12,833 bases of DNA from CAYYED01 sp964470785 (GCA_964470785.1 CAYYED010000042.1:1-12833), one strand, 5' to 3'. Counted from the stretch's first letter, positions 1-6,345 are shown. A program made the numbers and translations. The notes: a model not told the origin generated them from the sequence alone.

Positions 1-2
1 TA

Positions 3-86
3 GTGATGCTGGGAAATCAAGTTAATCGGCATGAAAAATGGATTCAAAAAATAGCCGAGAAATTAGATTTGAAACTAGAACACTAA
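3..86 (+). CDS. C-terminal fragment of an unidentified protein, possibly an HTH-type regulator
   Basis: An open frame enters from the left edge and ends at TAA (84-86), giving about 27 residues that end in QKIAEKLDLKLEH. The pattern of a helix with 'IAEKLDLKLE' before the stop resembles the last helix of XRE/HigA-type helix-turn-helix proteins, where 'KIAkaLgvkle' is common. The fragment is too short for a firm family call. A hairpin-plus-T-run terminator follows about 20 bases after the stop, which supports this being a real gene end. Confidence 0.4.
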   Translation: MMLGNQVNRHEKWIQKIAEKLDLKLEH

Positions 87-108
87 ACTAACTAATCTAA
101 TCTGATTA

Positions 109-136
109 ATGGTTTATAAGCCATTTTTTTATTTTT
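109..136 (+). terminator. Rho-independent terminator
   Basis: ATGGTT (109-114), loop, then AAGCCAT (118-124) form a short stem with one G-T pair, followed at once by a run of seven T (124-130), A, then five more T. It sits 22 bases after the stop of the left-edge gene and before the next plus-strand start, so it most likely ends that upstream transcript. Confidence 0.7.
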
Positions 137-148
137 AGACCCTTTTTA

Positions 149-157
149 TGGTAGAAT
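149..157 (+). promoter_or_regulatory. Possible extended -10 promoter (TGGTAGAAT)
   Basis: TG at 149-150 and TAGAAT at 152-157 fit an extended -10 element. No convincing -35 is present. The start point would fall near 164, so the transcript of the ORF at 166 would be nearly leaderless. Weak evidence on its own. Confidence 0.3.
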
Positions 158-165
158 AAGGGAAT

Positions 166-411
166 ATGGGGTTTGAGGGAATTAATCTTTTAATACTATC
201 TATCTGTGCAGGGATTTATTTGGCGATTCTTGCTGTTTTGGGGTTCTTTTCAAAATTTTCCAAATCAGGAGAGCATTATTTTACAAGCAAGCCCTTGAGA
301 AGGGTGGCTTTTTTTGATTTTGCCAAAGGAATAGCCATTATGGCTATTATTGTTATTCATACGGCTTATTTTATGCATTTTTTTTGCCTTTCTTTTCTAT
401 TTGCCCTTTAA
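166..411 (+). pseudogene. 5' remnant of a membrane acyltransferase gene (acyltransferase-3/OpgC/DUF1624-like)
   Basis: This 81-residue frame has a hydrophobic segment at about 7-29 and a second one at about 53-70. Between them is RRVAFFDFAKGIAIMAIIVI followed by HT. The pattern R-x-x-x-x-D-x-x-(K/R)-G-I-A-I-x-x-x-x-x-x-H is the usual entry into the first catalytic membrane segment of acyltransferase-3 and related heparan-acetyltransferase-like (DUF1624) proteins, where the His lies at the active site. Those families normally run to 300-400 residues, but here the frame stops soon after the motif. Its last 41 bases lie over the 3' end of the convergent HAMP gene and encode unrelated sequence. 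I read it as a truncated remnant with the break near 370; a genuine small protein is less likely. A start at 166 has AAGGG just upstream. Confidence 0.5.
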
Positions 412-1339
412 GCCGCTGAATTTCTTCCTTTAATTCCATCATTTTTAATTCTCTGCCGGTAGTTACTCTCTGAATCGCTTCTAATTCTTCCACTTTTCCC
501 CGGAGCTCTTTGGTGCGGCTGCCCACTTTTTCTTCCAGATTGTCTCTAAGCTGTTCTAATTCCGTTGTTCTTTCTTTCAGCTGTTGGTTAAGGTTCTCTA
601 ATTGCTCATATCTTTTTTCCAAAGAATGGCTCATTTGATTGAATCCTTTGGCAACTTTTCCAATTTCATCATCAGGATAATCATGGATGCGATATTGCAG
701 ATTTCCGCGGCCGAATTCCTTGATTGCTTTATTAAGCTTGTTAATGGGCATTAAGACCAAAGAGCGAAGCAAAAGGGCGCCTAAAATTACGGCAAGCAAA
801 ACTCCTATTATCAACGAAAGAGCAAAGCGAATATATGTTTTTTTTAAGGTATTGTCTAAGTCATTCAAGGAGAGAAAAATTTCATAAGTTCCCACCGTTC
901 TGCCTCCGGCGGAGATAGGATTGGTCACAGAAAGCATTTTTTTCGCGTCTATCTCTGTTTTTTCTATTACAGTTTGATCTGATCTTAGAACATCAAGATT
1001 GTGGGAATTAGAGGTCTTGCCGATAATTTCGGTATTATTGGAAGCAATTGTTTCCAATTTGCCGGCGCTTAGATAATTGATATTTGCTTGCACTATATTG
1101 GTGTTTAGCCACATCAATTTATAAATACTGTCTTGCAAAAGCCGTCTGTTTTGTAAGACCTCTTCACTGCCAATGGAAGCATTCAAAGCATGGCCTAGCA
1201 CCACTGCCTGCTCTTTAAAGTTTTCTTCCCAGGCCTTTTTTTGACGCAGAAGGTCAAGGACCCCTGCCGCCATTACAAGCACTATAATAAGGGAAAAAGC
1301 CAGAAAGAATTTGGTTTTAAGAGAAGCTTTGACAATCAT
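371..1339 (-). CDS. HAMP-domain membrane receptor with C-terminal coiled coil, no kinase domain
   Basis: The predicted 322-residue protein has a membrane segment at about 9-29, an extracytoplasmic sensor region at about 31-165, a second membrane segment at about 170-192, a HAMP domain at about 192-244 (with the typical P-I-x-x-L and D-E-I-G-x-(L/V)-x-x-x-F motifs), and a long charged coiled coil to the end. The end carries GRELKMMELKEEI, a motif often seen in linkers of sensory HAMP/PAS/GAF proteins. There is no HisKA H-box, no ATP-binding N/G boxes, no GGDEF and no chemoreceptor hairpin, so output must go through a partner. The start at 1339 gives a 4-base ATGA overlap with the binding-protein gene upstream. 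An in-frame ATG at 1354 is also possible. The co-transcribed binding protein probably supplies the ligand. Function is inferred from architecture. Confidence 0.8.
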   Translation of the reverse strand: MIVKASLKTKFFLAFSLIIVLVMAAGVLDLLRQKKAWEENFKEQAVVLGHALNASIGSEEVLQNRRLLQDSIYKLMWLNTNIVQANINYLSAGKLETIASNNTEIIGKTSNSHNLDVLRSDQTVIEKTEIDAKKMLSVTNPISAGGRTVGTYEIFLSLNDLDNTLKKTYIRFALSLIIGVLLAVILGALLLRSLVLMPINKLNKAIKEFGRGNLQYRIHDYPDDEIGKVAKGFNQMSHSLEKRYEQLENLNQQLKERTTELEQLRDNLEEKVGSRTKELRGKVEELEAIQRVTTGRELKMMELKEEIQRLKGQIEKKGKKNA

Positions 1340-2124
1340 TTTGCTTCCAGCCATTTATTGATAATTTTGCCTATATCACTGCTTTTTTTGAGCCGCATCA
1401 GGGTATTGTTAATTTTTGCTAGCAGGGCTTGGTTTTCTTTTCTTACTGCCACTCCGTAAAACTCATTGGTAAACGGCTCGCCGACGATTTTAAGCCCTTC
1501 TTGTGTTCTGGCTAATTCAATGCCGGCCGGATAATCAATAATAATAGCATCTAATTTTCCGGCTAAAAGGTCTTCCCTTGCCTCGTTATAGTCTACATAT
1601 GCCGCCACTTCCGCGGTTAGTTTCTTTGCCTCAAAATGACTGGTAGTATCTTCTTGCACTCCTATTGTTTTGCCGTCCAAATTATTGGTGCTTTGAATGT
1701 TTTCTGCGTTTCCTTCTGCGACAACAATAATTTGTCCGGCATTAAAATAAGGGCTGGAAAAAGCCATAATTTCCGCTCTTTCAGGGAGAATGGTTACGGC
1801 TGAAATAACCATATCCACCTCTTCGGCAAGCAGGGCGTCAAAAATGTCCTGCCAAAGAATGTGCCGGAACTCTGCTTCTGCGCCAAGGTCTTTGGCAATT
1901 TCTTTGGCAATATCAATATCTATTCCGGCAAAATTGCCATCATCATCAATAAACTCCATAGGAGGATATTCTGCTTCTGTACCGACAATAATTTTCCCCC
2001 TGCTTTTTATTTCTTGAAGCTCGGGGTTCGTTTCCGGCTTTGCTGAAAAAGGCAGGTAGATGATAATACCCAAAGAGATTGCCGCTAAAGCCAGAACAAT
2101 AATAAGGAAAAGAACTTTTTTCAT
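1336..2124 (-). CDS. Membrane-anchored periplasmic-type amino-acid-binding protein (SBP family 3)
   Basis: A 262-residue class II solute-binding protein. Residues 1-25 are a Lys-Lys plus hydrophobic segment with no lipobox cysteine and no clear signal-peptidase site, so it probably stays anchored in the membrane. The family-3 signatures follow in order: GTEAEYPPMEF (48-58), GIDIDIAKEIA (67-77), the sub-site around VISAVTILPERAE with Arg116, which in this family binds the ligand alpha-carboxylate, FSSPYF (122-127), and DAIIIDYPAG with Asp198, the usual alpha-amino ligand. Polar amino acids are the usual substrates. No ABC permease or ATPase gene adjoins it. Instead it overlaps the HAMP receptor by ATGA, suggesting a sensing role. 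The start at 2124 was chosen for its MKK signal-anchor; a longer frame to 2211 has no such logic and spans the promoter. Confidence 0.88.
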   Translation of the reverse strand: MKKVLFLIIVLALAAISLGIIIYLPFSAKPETNPELQEIKSRGKIIVGTEAEYPPMEFIDDDGNFAGIDIDIAKEIAKDLGAEAEFRHILWQDIFDALLAEEVDMVISAVTILPERAEIMAFSSPYFNAGQIIVVAEGNAENIQSTNNLDGKTIGVQEDTTSHFEAKKLTAEVAAYVDYNEAREDLLAGKLDAIIIDYPAGIELARTQEGLKIVGEPFTNEFYGVAVRKENQALLAKINNTLMRLKKSSDIGKIINKWLEAK

Positions 2125-2149
2125 AATATTATTAGTTAATACTTTGTTT

Positions 2150-2158
2150 ATTATATCA
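2150..2158 (-). promoter_or_regulatory. Extended -10 promoter for the SBP-HAMP operon
   Basis: Read on the minus strand, 2158-2150 is TGATATAAT, a perfect extended -10 (TGnTATAAT). Transcription would begin near 2143 and leave a leader of about 20 bases before the start at 2124. No good -35 hexamer is visible at the normal distance, which is usual for extended -10 promoters. No Shine-Dalgarno precedes the start codon. Confidence 0.6.
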
Positions 2159-2291
2159 GTTATAAGGAGAACAGAGAACAGGGAAAAGACAAGCCGGTTT
2201 TCCACAGGCAACTTCTTGCTTCTTAAAAAATTAATTATATGTTATTATTACTCTAATTATCCTTATTTTTAAGAATTTAAAAAAGATATTT

Positions 2292-3503
2292 ATGAAGAAA
2301 AAAACCCCCGGTTTTAAAACAAAAAAAAGAACGGCAAAAAAACCGGTTAAAAGGAAAACAGCAAAGACAGGCAAAAAGAGAGAAATAGTTAAGAAGAAAA
2401 AGACAATCAAGAAAACCAATAAAAAAACAGGGAAGAAAACAATTAAGAAAGCCCTAAAAAAGGCCTCTGCCCTTCATCTTCAAAAATCTGTCTTTAATCC
2501 CATTATTGAACCCAAGCCGGATAATCTTTGGGAGAGCTGGCAGACGTTCAACCCGGCAGCCGTATATTTAGAAGATAAAGTTCATTTTCTTTATCGGGCA
2601 ATAGGAGAGGGGGGCCTTTCTGTTTTGGGCTACGCTTCCAGCAAAGACGGTATTAAAATAGAAGAGCGTCTTGATGCCCCTGCTTACACGCTTAAGCAAG
2701 ATGTCCTTATCCGTCCCGAAAAAAACTTGCCTATTATTCCGCCTATTTATTGTTCCGGAGGGGGGATAGGCGGATGCGAAGATCCGCGCATTGTTGAAAT
2801 AGAGGAAAAAATTTATATGACCTGTACTGCTTTTAGTAATTGGTCGTTCGTGCGTGTGGCACTTGCCTCTATCAAAAAACAGGATTTTTTGCAAAAAAAT
2901 TGGGAAAAATGGGCTGATCCGGTTTTTATTTCTCCGCCTTGCGAAATTCATAAAAATTGGGTTATTTTCCCGGAAAAAATCAACAACAAGTTTGCTATTT
3001 TACATAGCATTTCTCCTAATGTTTTAGTGGATTATTTTGATTCTTTAGATTTTGACGGCAGAACATTTATTAAAAGCCGTTATCTTCCCCAGCCTATTGA
3101 GAATAGCTGGGAGGCATATTGCCGGGGGGCGGGCCCTCCTCCAATTAAAACGAGCAAGGGCTGGCTTCTGCTGTATCATGCCGTAGAAAAGCAGGACTCG
3201 GGAAAATACAAGCTCGGAGCAATGCTTTTGGATTATAATAATCCGGCCAAGATTCTTTTTCGCGCCCAAGAGCCGGTTTTAGAGCCGGATTGCCAATATG
3301 AAAACAATGGTTTTAAGCCGGGCATTGTTTATAGTTGCGGAGCAGTTGTTATCGGAGAAACGCTTCTTGTTTATTACGGCGGAGCTGATTCTGTCATTTG
3401 TGTTGCTACGGCTCATTTAGAGGACTTTGTTAATGCCTTAGCCGCGCAAAAGAAGCCGAAGCTTAAAAAAGATCGCCGCACTAAAATTAAAAAAACACAC
3501 TAA
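2292..3503 (+). CDS. GH130 family glycoside phosphorylase/hydrolase with lysine-rich N-terminal tail
   Basis: A 403-residue protein. Residues 1-58 are a polycationic tail with about 27 Lys, 3 Arg and a single acidic residue, built of loose K-K-T-x-K repeats. Residues 66-385 form a GH130 five-bladed beta-propeller. Visible family landmarks are FNPAAVYLED (86-95), YRA (101-103), GYASSKDG (113-120), GCEDPR (161-166), FPEKINNKF (226-234), GPPPIKT (281-287), GWLLLYH (290-296) and YYGGAD (361-366). GH130 enzymes split beta-1,2- or beta-1,4-linked mannosides, mostly by phosphorolysis, using an Asp as acid; Asp164 in GCEDPR is the best candidate. The C-terminus (387-403) is again Lys/Arg-rich. No signal peptide is seen, so the enzyme is probably cytoplasmic. 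The first in-frame Met is at 2292 and the next is far inside the domain, so the tail belongs to the protein. Substrate and phosphorylase versus hydrolase activity cannot be fixed here. Confidence 0.88.
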   Translation: MKKKTPGFKTKKRTAKKPVKRKTAKTGKKREIVKKKKTIKKTNKKTGKKTIKKALKKASALHLQKSVFNPIIEPKPDNLWESWQTFNPAAVYLEDKVHFLYRAIGEGGLSVLGYASSKDGIKIEERLDAPAYTLKQDVLIRPEKNLPIIPPIYCSGGGIGGCEDPRIVEIEEKIYMTCTAFSNWSFVRVALASIKKQDFLQKNWEKWADPVFISPPCEIHKNWVIFPEKINNKFAILHSISPNVLVDYFDSLDFDGRTFIKSRYLPQPIENSWEAYCRGAGPPPIKTSKGWLLLYHAVEKQDSGKYKLGAMLLDYNNPAKILFRAQEPVLEPDCQYENNGFKPGIVYSCGAVVIGETLLVYYGGADSVICVATAHLEDFVNALAAQKKPKLKKDRRTKIKKTH

Positions 3504-3526
3504 GACCGAGCAATGATTTTAATGTA

Positions 3527-3706
3527 GTTCTCGACAGGCTCGAGCAGTAATTTATATATGTTCTTTGAATAAGAGCCGATCTTGCCTGCCCGCAATGCAA
3601 GCATAGCGTTGCAGGCGGGTCGAGGCTCGCATCGAGAAGAACAGAACAATAAGACATGTTCTCGGCTTTGCTCAAACAATAAATTTAAGGCATGTTTTTT
3701 AACAGG
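3527..3706 (+). repeat. Intergenic repeat block with two diverged direct copies around a hairpin
   Basis: Two stretches starting GTTCTCG, at 3527 and at 3658, align with each other over about 48 bases (both go on to a CTC-rich part, then A/T-rich, then an ATGTT-T-TTT part) with many substitutions. Between them lie the 35-base hairpin repeat at 3585-3619 and an inverted GAGAAGAACA...TGTTCT pair (about 3634-3662). No gene and no clear promoter or terminator is seen in the 232 bases between the two GH130 genes. Confidence 0.45.
3585..3619 (+). repeat. 35-base hairpin repeat, copy 1
   Basis: The unit begins CCTGCCCGCAATGC and ends GCGTTGCAGGCGGG. The arms pair over about 13 bp (one C/A mismatch, two G-T pairs) around the loop AAGCATA. 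It matches the two tandem units at 7665-7734 except for one substitution in the loop and the last base, and resembles an inverted, diverged copy at 5894-5924. It lies strictly between genes. Confidence 0.8.
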
Positions 3707-3735
3707 ACCTTAATTTTTTGAATTTAAAAATAAAC

Positions 3736-5709
3736 ATGGCTTTTGCAAAAAGATTTCAAGAAAACCCTTTGCTTTCTCCCGAGCCCAAAAATGATTGGGA
3801 AGCAGAAGCGGTTTATAACGGCTGTCCTATCATAGATAAAAAAAAGTTCCATCTGCTTTATCGAGCCCTTTCTTCTCCTTATAAAATAGAAGACAAGGAA
3901 TTAAGGGTTTCTTCTATTGGTTATGCCCAAAGTTCTGATGGAATTAATTTTTCCAACAGGCGGCAGTTTATTAAACCGGAAAAAGAATGGGAACGCTTCG
4001 GGTGCGAAGACCCCCGGGTAACTAAATTGGGAGGAAAATACTATATTTTTTACACTGCGCTTTCCGGCTATCCTTTTAATGCCTCAAACATTAAGATAGG
4101 GCTTGCCATTACCAAGGATTTTCGCAAAATAGAGGCAAAACATCCGGTAACCTTTTTTAATTCCAAAGCAATGGCGCTTTTTCCGGAGAAAATAGGAGGA
4201 AAATTTGCCGCTATTTTATCGGTTCACACCGATTCTCCGCCGGCCAGAAACTGTCTGGCTTTTTTTGATAAAGAAAGCGATATCTGGTCTCAACAATATT
4301 GGCAAAAATGGTATTATTCGCTTTATGATGATTATACTATCCCCTTAAACAGGGGAACAAAACACTTGGCAGAAATCGGCGCTCCTCCGATTAAGACCAA
4401 AGACGGCTGGCTTCTGGTCTATGCCGATATCAGGAATTATCACTCTCCTGCGCCTACGGTTTTCGGAATAGAAGCAGTGCTTCTTGATCTCAAGAACCCT
4501 TCTAAGATTATCGGAAGAACAGACGATCCTTTATTGGTGCCGGCAGAGAATTATGAATTAGAAGGAAAGGTTCCTAATATTATTTTTCCTTCGGGCGCCT
4601 TGAAAATGGACGGCTACTTATATATTTATTACGGCGCTGCCGACACCAGAGTGTGCGCGGTTAAGGTTCCTTTTGAACAGCTCTTAGAAGAGATTCGCAA
4701 TGTAGGGAAGCGCGCTGTTTGGCTTAAACGTTATCCTAAAAATCCCATATTGGAACCGGTGGCCAAGAATACTTGGGAAGCAAAAGCGGTTTTCAACCCG
4801 GCTGCCATATATTTAGAGGAAAAAACCCATATTATTTACCGGGCAATGTCTTATGAAAATACTTCTGTTTTGGGTTATGCCTCAACCAAAGATGGTTTTA
4901 GCATTGACCATCGCCTTGATTATCCAATTTATACCCCTAGAGAATCCTTTGAAGAAAAAACAAAAGCCGGAGGCAATTCCGGGTGTGAAGACCCTCGACT
5001 GACAAAAATAGGAGATAATATTTTTATGACCTATACTGCTTATGACGGAAAAACTGCCCGCGTAGCATTGAGTTTTATCAAAGCAAAAGATTTTTTAAAG
5101 CAAAAATGGAATTGGGCAAAACCGGTTTTAATCACTCCGCCCGGCGTTGAAAATAAAAACTGCGTGCTTTTTCCGGAGAAAATAAATAATAAATATGTTT
5201 TTTTGCATCGTCCTGACCATAGAGATATTTGGCTTGACTTTGTTCCCGATATTAACTTTACTAATAAAAAATGGCTGGGCGGTTATATTTTATTGGAACC
5301 AAGAGAGGGAAGTTGGGATTCTTTGAAAATTGGGGCCGTTGCTCCTCCAATTAAAACAGAACATGGGTGGCTGCTTTTATATCACGGAGTATCTGTAACC
5401 AGTCATTATTACCGAGTAGGAGCGGTTTTGCTTGATTTGCAGAATCCCAGGCAAGTCCTTGCCCGAACGCGCGACCCTATCTTAGAGCCAAGAATGCCTT
5501 ATGAAGAAGAAGGGCAGGTAAATAATGTAGTTTTTCCCAGCGGAGTAGTGTTGGTAGATAAAACACTCTATATTTATTACGGCGGGGCTGATTCCGTAGT
5601 TTGTGTTGCTTCGGTTTTACTGGGAAAACTAATAAGCGGCTGTTTGTCAAACATCCAACTCTCTGCAAGGGGATATCAAAAGGGACAGTCCTTTGGAAAG
5701 GACCGATGA
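3736..5709 (+). CDS. Tandem two-domain GH130 glycoside phosphorylase/hydrolase
   Basis: A 657-residue protein, twice the usual GH130 length, holding two complete beta-propeller domains. Domain 1 spans about 5-318 and domain 2 about 330-630. Each repeats the family landmarks: ENPLLSP / KNPILEP at the start, WEA near the first strand, YRA, GCEDPR at 89-94 and 416-421 (candidate catalytic Asp92 and Asp419), FPEKI, APPIKT, GWLL(V/L)Y, and YYGAAD / YYGGAD near the end. Domain 2 is visibly closer to the single-domain neighbour at 2292 (both have FNPAA(V/I)YLE and SVLGYAS(S/T)KDG) than to domain 1. No signal peptide and no Lys-rich tail. The ATG at 3736 starts next to the domain; an alternative TTG at 3718 has AGGA about 10 bases upstream and would add six residues. 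The last 30 residues look non-conserved. Predicted role: cytoplasmic turnover of mannose-containing oligosaccharides. Confidence 0.88.
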   Translation: MAFAKRFQENPLLSPEPKNDWEAEAVYNGCPIIDKKKFHLLYRALSSPYKIEDKELRVSSIGYAQSSDGINFSNRRQFIKPEKEWERFGCEDPRVTKLGGKYYIFYTALSGYPFNASNIKIGLAITKDFRKIEAKHPVTFFNSKAMALFPEKIGGKFAAILSVHTDSPPARNCLAFFDKESDIWSQQYWQKWYYSLYDDYTIPLNRGTKHLAEIGAPPIKTKDGWLLVYADIRNYHSPAPTVFGIEAVLLDLKNPSKIIGRTDDPLLVPAENYELEGKVPNIIFPSGALKMDGYLYIYYGAADTRVCAVKVPFEQLLEEIRNVGKRAVWLKRYPKNPILEPVAKNTWEAKAVFNPAAIYLEEKTHIIYRAMSYENTSVLGYASTKDGFSIDHRLDYPIYTPRESFEEKTKAGGNSGCEDPRLTKIGDNIFMTYTAYDGKTARVALSFIKAKDFLKQKWNWAKPVLITPPGVENKNCVLFPEKINNKYVFLHRPDHRDIWLDFVPDINFTNKKWLGGYILLEPREGSWDSLKIGAVAPPIKTEHGWLLLYHGVSVTSHYYRVGAVLLDLQNPRQVLARTRDPILEPRMPYEEEGQVNNVVFPSGVVLVDKTLYIYYGGADSVVCVASVLLGKLISGCLSNIQLSARGYQKGQSFGKDR

Positions 5710-5729
5710 CAATGATAATGATGATGACT

Positions 5730-5771
5730 ATTGACCATTGACCATTGATTATTGACTGTTAACTGTTGACA
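5730..5771 (+). repeat. Six tandem 7-base repeats
   Basis: The stretch reads as ATTGACC, ATTGACC, ATTGATT, ATTGACT, GTTAACT, GTTGACA in exact 7-base phase. It directly precedes a REP-like element and lies 20 bases after the GH130 stop. Function unknown. Confidence 0.7.
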
Positions 5772-5776
5772 CCACC

Positions 5777-5880
5777 GTCATTGCGAGTCCGCCAGCAGGC
5801 GGACGAAGCAATCTCACGGATAGATTGCTTCGACCTAACGGTTTTGCAATGACAGAAGAGTAACGCGGTTTCGCAATGAC
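5777..5880 (+). repeat. REP/MITE-like palindromic element A
   Basis: GTCATTGC (5777-5784) pairs with GCAATGAC (5846-5853) as an outer stem. Inside are two hairpins: GTCCGCC-agca-GGCGGAC (5787-5804) and CGAAGCAATCT (5803-5813) with AGATTGCTTCG (5822-5832). A second CGCAATGAC follows at 5872-5880. The same design with the identical 11-base inner arm recurs at 7771-7852. Such CATTGCGAG...GAAGCAATCT elements are widespread intergenic repeats in many bacteria. No gene is supported in 5710-6160: the element, the neighbouring palindromes and the short tandem repeats occupy most of it. Confidence 0.8.
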
Positions 5881-5893
5881 GCGGGCTCCCGGC

Positions 5894-5924
5894 CCCGCCT
5901 GCAAAGCTGTAGCGCTGCGGGCAG
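5894..5924 (-). repeat. Diverged inverted copy of the 35-base hairpin repeat
   Basis: Read on the minus strand it begins CTGCCCGCAGCGCT and ends TTTGCAGGCGGG, matching both outer arms of the 35-base unit at 3585 and 7665 while the centre differs. The hairpin potential is kept, as expected for a structured mobile or dispersed repeat. Confidence 0.5.
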
Positions 5925-5974
5925 ACCATTTTTTCAATTTGGCACGATTTTGAAAAAAAACAATATTACAAATA

Positions 5975-5986
5975 TGACGATCGTCA
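5975..5986. other. Perfect 12-base palindrome (possible operator)
   Basis: TGACGATCGTCA is a perfect palindrome in an A-rich setting, about 120 bases upstream of the promoter at 6104. Its size suits a dimeric regulator site, but no regulator is known to bind it and it may be chance. Confidence 0.35.
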
Positions 5987-6003
5987 AAAAAGTAATACTG
6001 ATT

Positions 6004-6024
6004 TCGGAACTTCCGAAGTTCCGA
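6004..6024. other. Perfect 10-base-arm palindrome
   Basis: TCGGAACTTC (6004-6013), one central C, then GAAGTTCCGA (6015-6024). No T-run follows on either strand, so it is not a terminator. It lies 80 bases before the -35 of the small membrane-protein gene and could be a protein-binding site or a repeat remnant. Confidence 0.45.
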
Positions 6025-6040
6025 TAAAGAAGAATCCCAT

Positions 6041-6094
6041 AGTTGGAAGCAGTTGGAAGTTAGACTTCCTTCTGGACTTCCTTCTGGATTCCTT
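6041..6094 (+). repeat. Short tandem repeats (10-base x2, 12-base x2)
   Basis: AGTTGGAAG(C/T) occurs twice (6041-6060), then GACTTCCTTCTG occurs twice in direct tandem (6063-6086), with a partial GATTCC after it. The GGAAGT and ACTTCC parts are mutually complementary. Immediately upstream of the 6104 promoter. Confidence 0.6.
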
Positions 6095-6103
6095 TTGAAA
6101 AAT

Positions 6104-6132
6104 TTGACAAAATAATTTAAATTTGTTATATT
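6104..6132 (+). promoter_or_regulatory. Near-consensus sigma-70-type promoter
   Basis: TTGACA (6104-6109), a 17-base spacer, and TATATT (6127-6132), with an additional TG extension at 6124-6125. Transcription should start near 6139, leaving a leader of about 22 bases before the GTG at 6161. It is the strongest promoter I can see in the window. Confidence 0.8.
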
Positions 6133-6139
6133 AAAAAAA

Positions 6140-6158
6140 TCTCAATAGGAGGTGAGAC
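6140..6158 (+). promoter_or_regulatory. Shine-Dalgarno presented in a 5'-end hairpin loop
   Basis: TCTCA (6140-6144) pairs with TGAGA (6153-6157), leaving the loop ATAGGAGG. AGGAGG ends 8 bases before the GTG at 6161. The strong ribosome site fixes the start of the small gene; most other genes in the window have no such site. Confidence 0.6.
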
Positions 6159-6160
6159 AA

Positions 6161-6331
6161 GTGGAGAGGATAGCGGCATTGATCAAAGATTTGGCCGGAC
6201 TTATTGGCGTTGTTGGCGGAATCGCCCTTATTGGTTTGGTTGTTGTTCAAACCGGGCAGGCCGATGCTATGTGGGCGTTTGCAATCATCGTGCTTTTCGC
6301 TTACATCTTTCCATGGTCCAAGCTAAAGTAG
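6161..6331 (+). CDS. 56-residue small membrane protein, unknown function
   Basis: GTG start with AGGAGG 8 bases upstream, TAG stop at 6329-6331. The protein begins MERIAALIKDLAGLIGVVGG, then a hydrophobic stretch (about 11-29), a short polar turn QTGQADAM (30-37), a second hydrophobic stretch (about 38-52) and an FPWSKLK tail, so it should be a two-span membrane hairpin. The gene is a complete single-gene unit: near-consensus promoter, leader hairpin, strong ribosome site and a strong terminator right after the stop. Its codons are richer in G and C (GGC, GCC, ATC) than those of the operon on the right. I do not recognise a family. The Gly-rich first helix (GLIGVVGGIALIG) could pack or oligomerise. 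A toxin, phage-derived or regulatory peptide are all possible, but nothing visible decides between them. Confidence 0.75.
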   Translation: MERIAALIKDLAGLIGVVGGIALIGLVVVQTGQADAMWAFAIIVLFAYIFPWSKLK

Positions 6332-6345
6332 GAAGGAACTCCGGC

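Noticed and set aside
292..325. CCCTT-GAG-AAGGG hairpin followed by a T-run, looking like a terminator
   Set aside because: It lies inside codons of the conserved acyltransferase motif (KPLRRVAFFDF), so the pattern is probably coincidental, although it might matter now that the gene is truncated.
330..348. 9-base-arm palindrome AATAGCCAT/ATGGCTATT as a terminator for the HAMP gene
   Set aside because: No T-run follows on the minus strand and the bases encode the conserved GIAIMAI segment.
371..1339. Calling the HAMP protein a histidine kinase
   Set aside because: No H-box or ATP-binding motifs; the protein ends in a coiled coil.
2125..2211. Longer N-terminus for the solute-binding protein (start at 2211)
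   Set aside because: It would bury the signal-anchor MKKVLFLIIV 29 residues inside and run through the extended -10 promoter.
5749..5937. 62-residue minus-strand ORF over the REP element
   Set aside because: It is translated palindromic repeat (VIAKP...RSNL...RLLRPPAGGLAMT type), a well-known spurious pattern, with no ribosome site.
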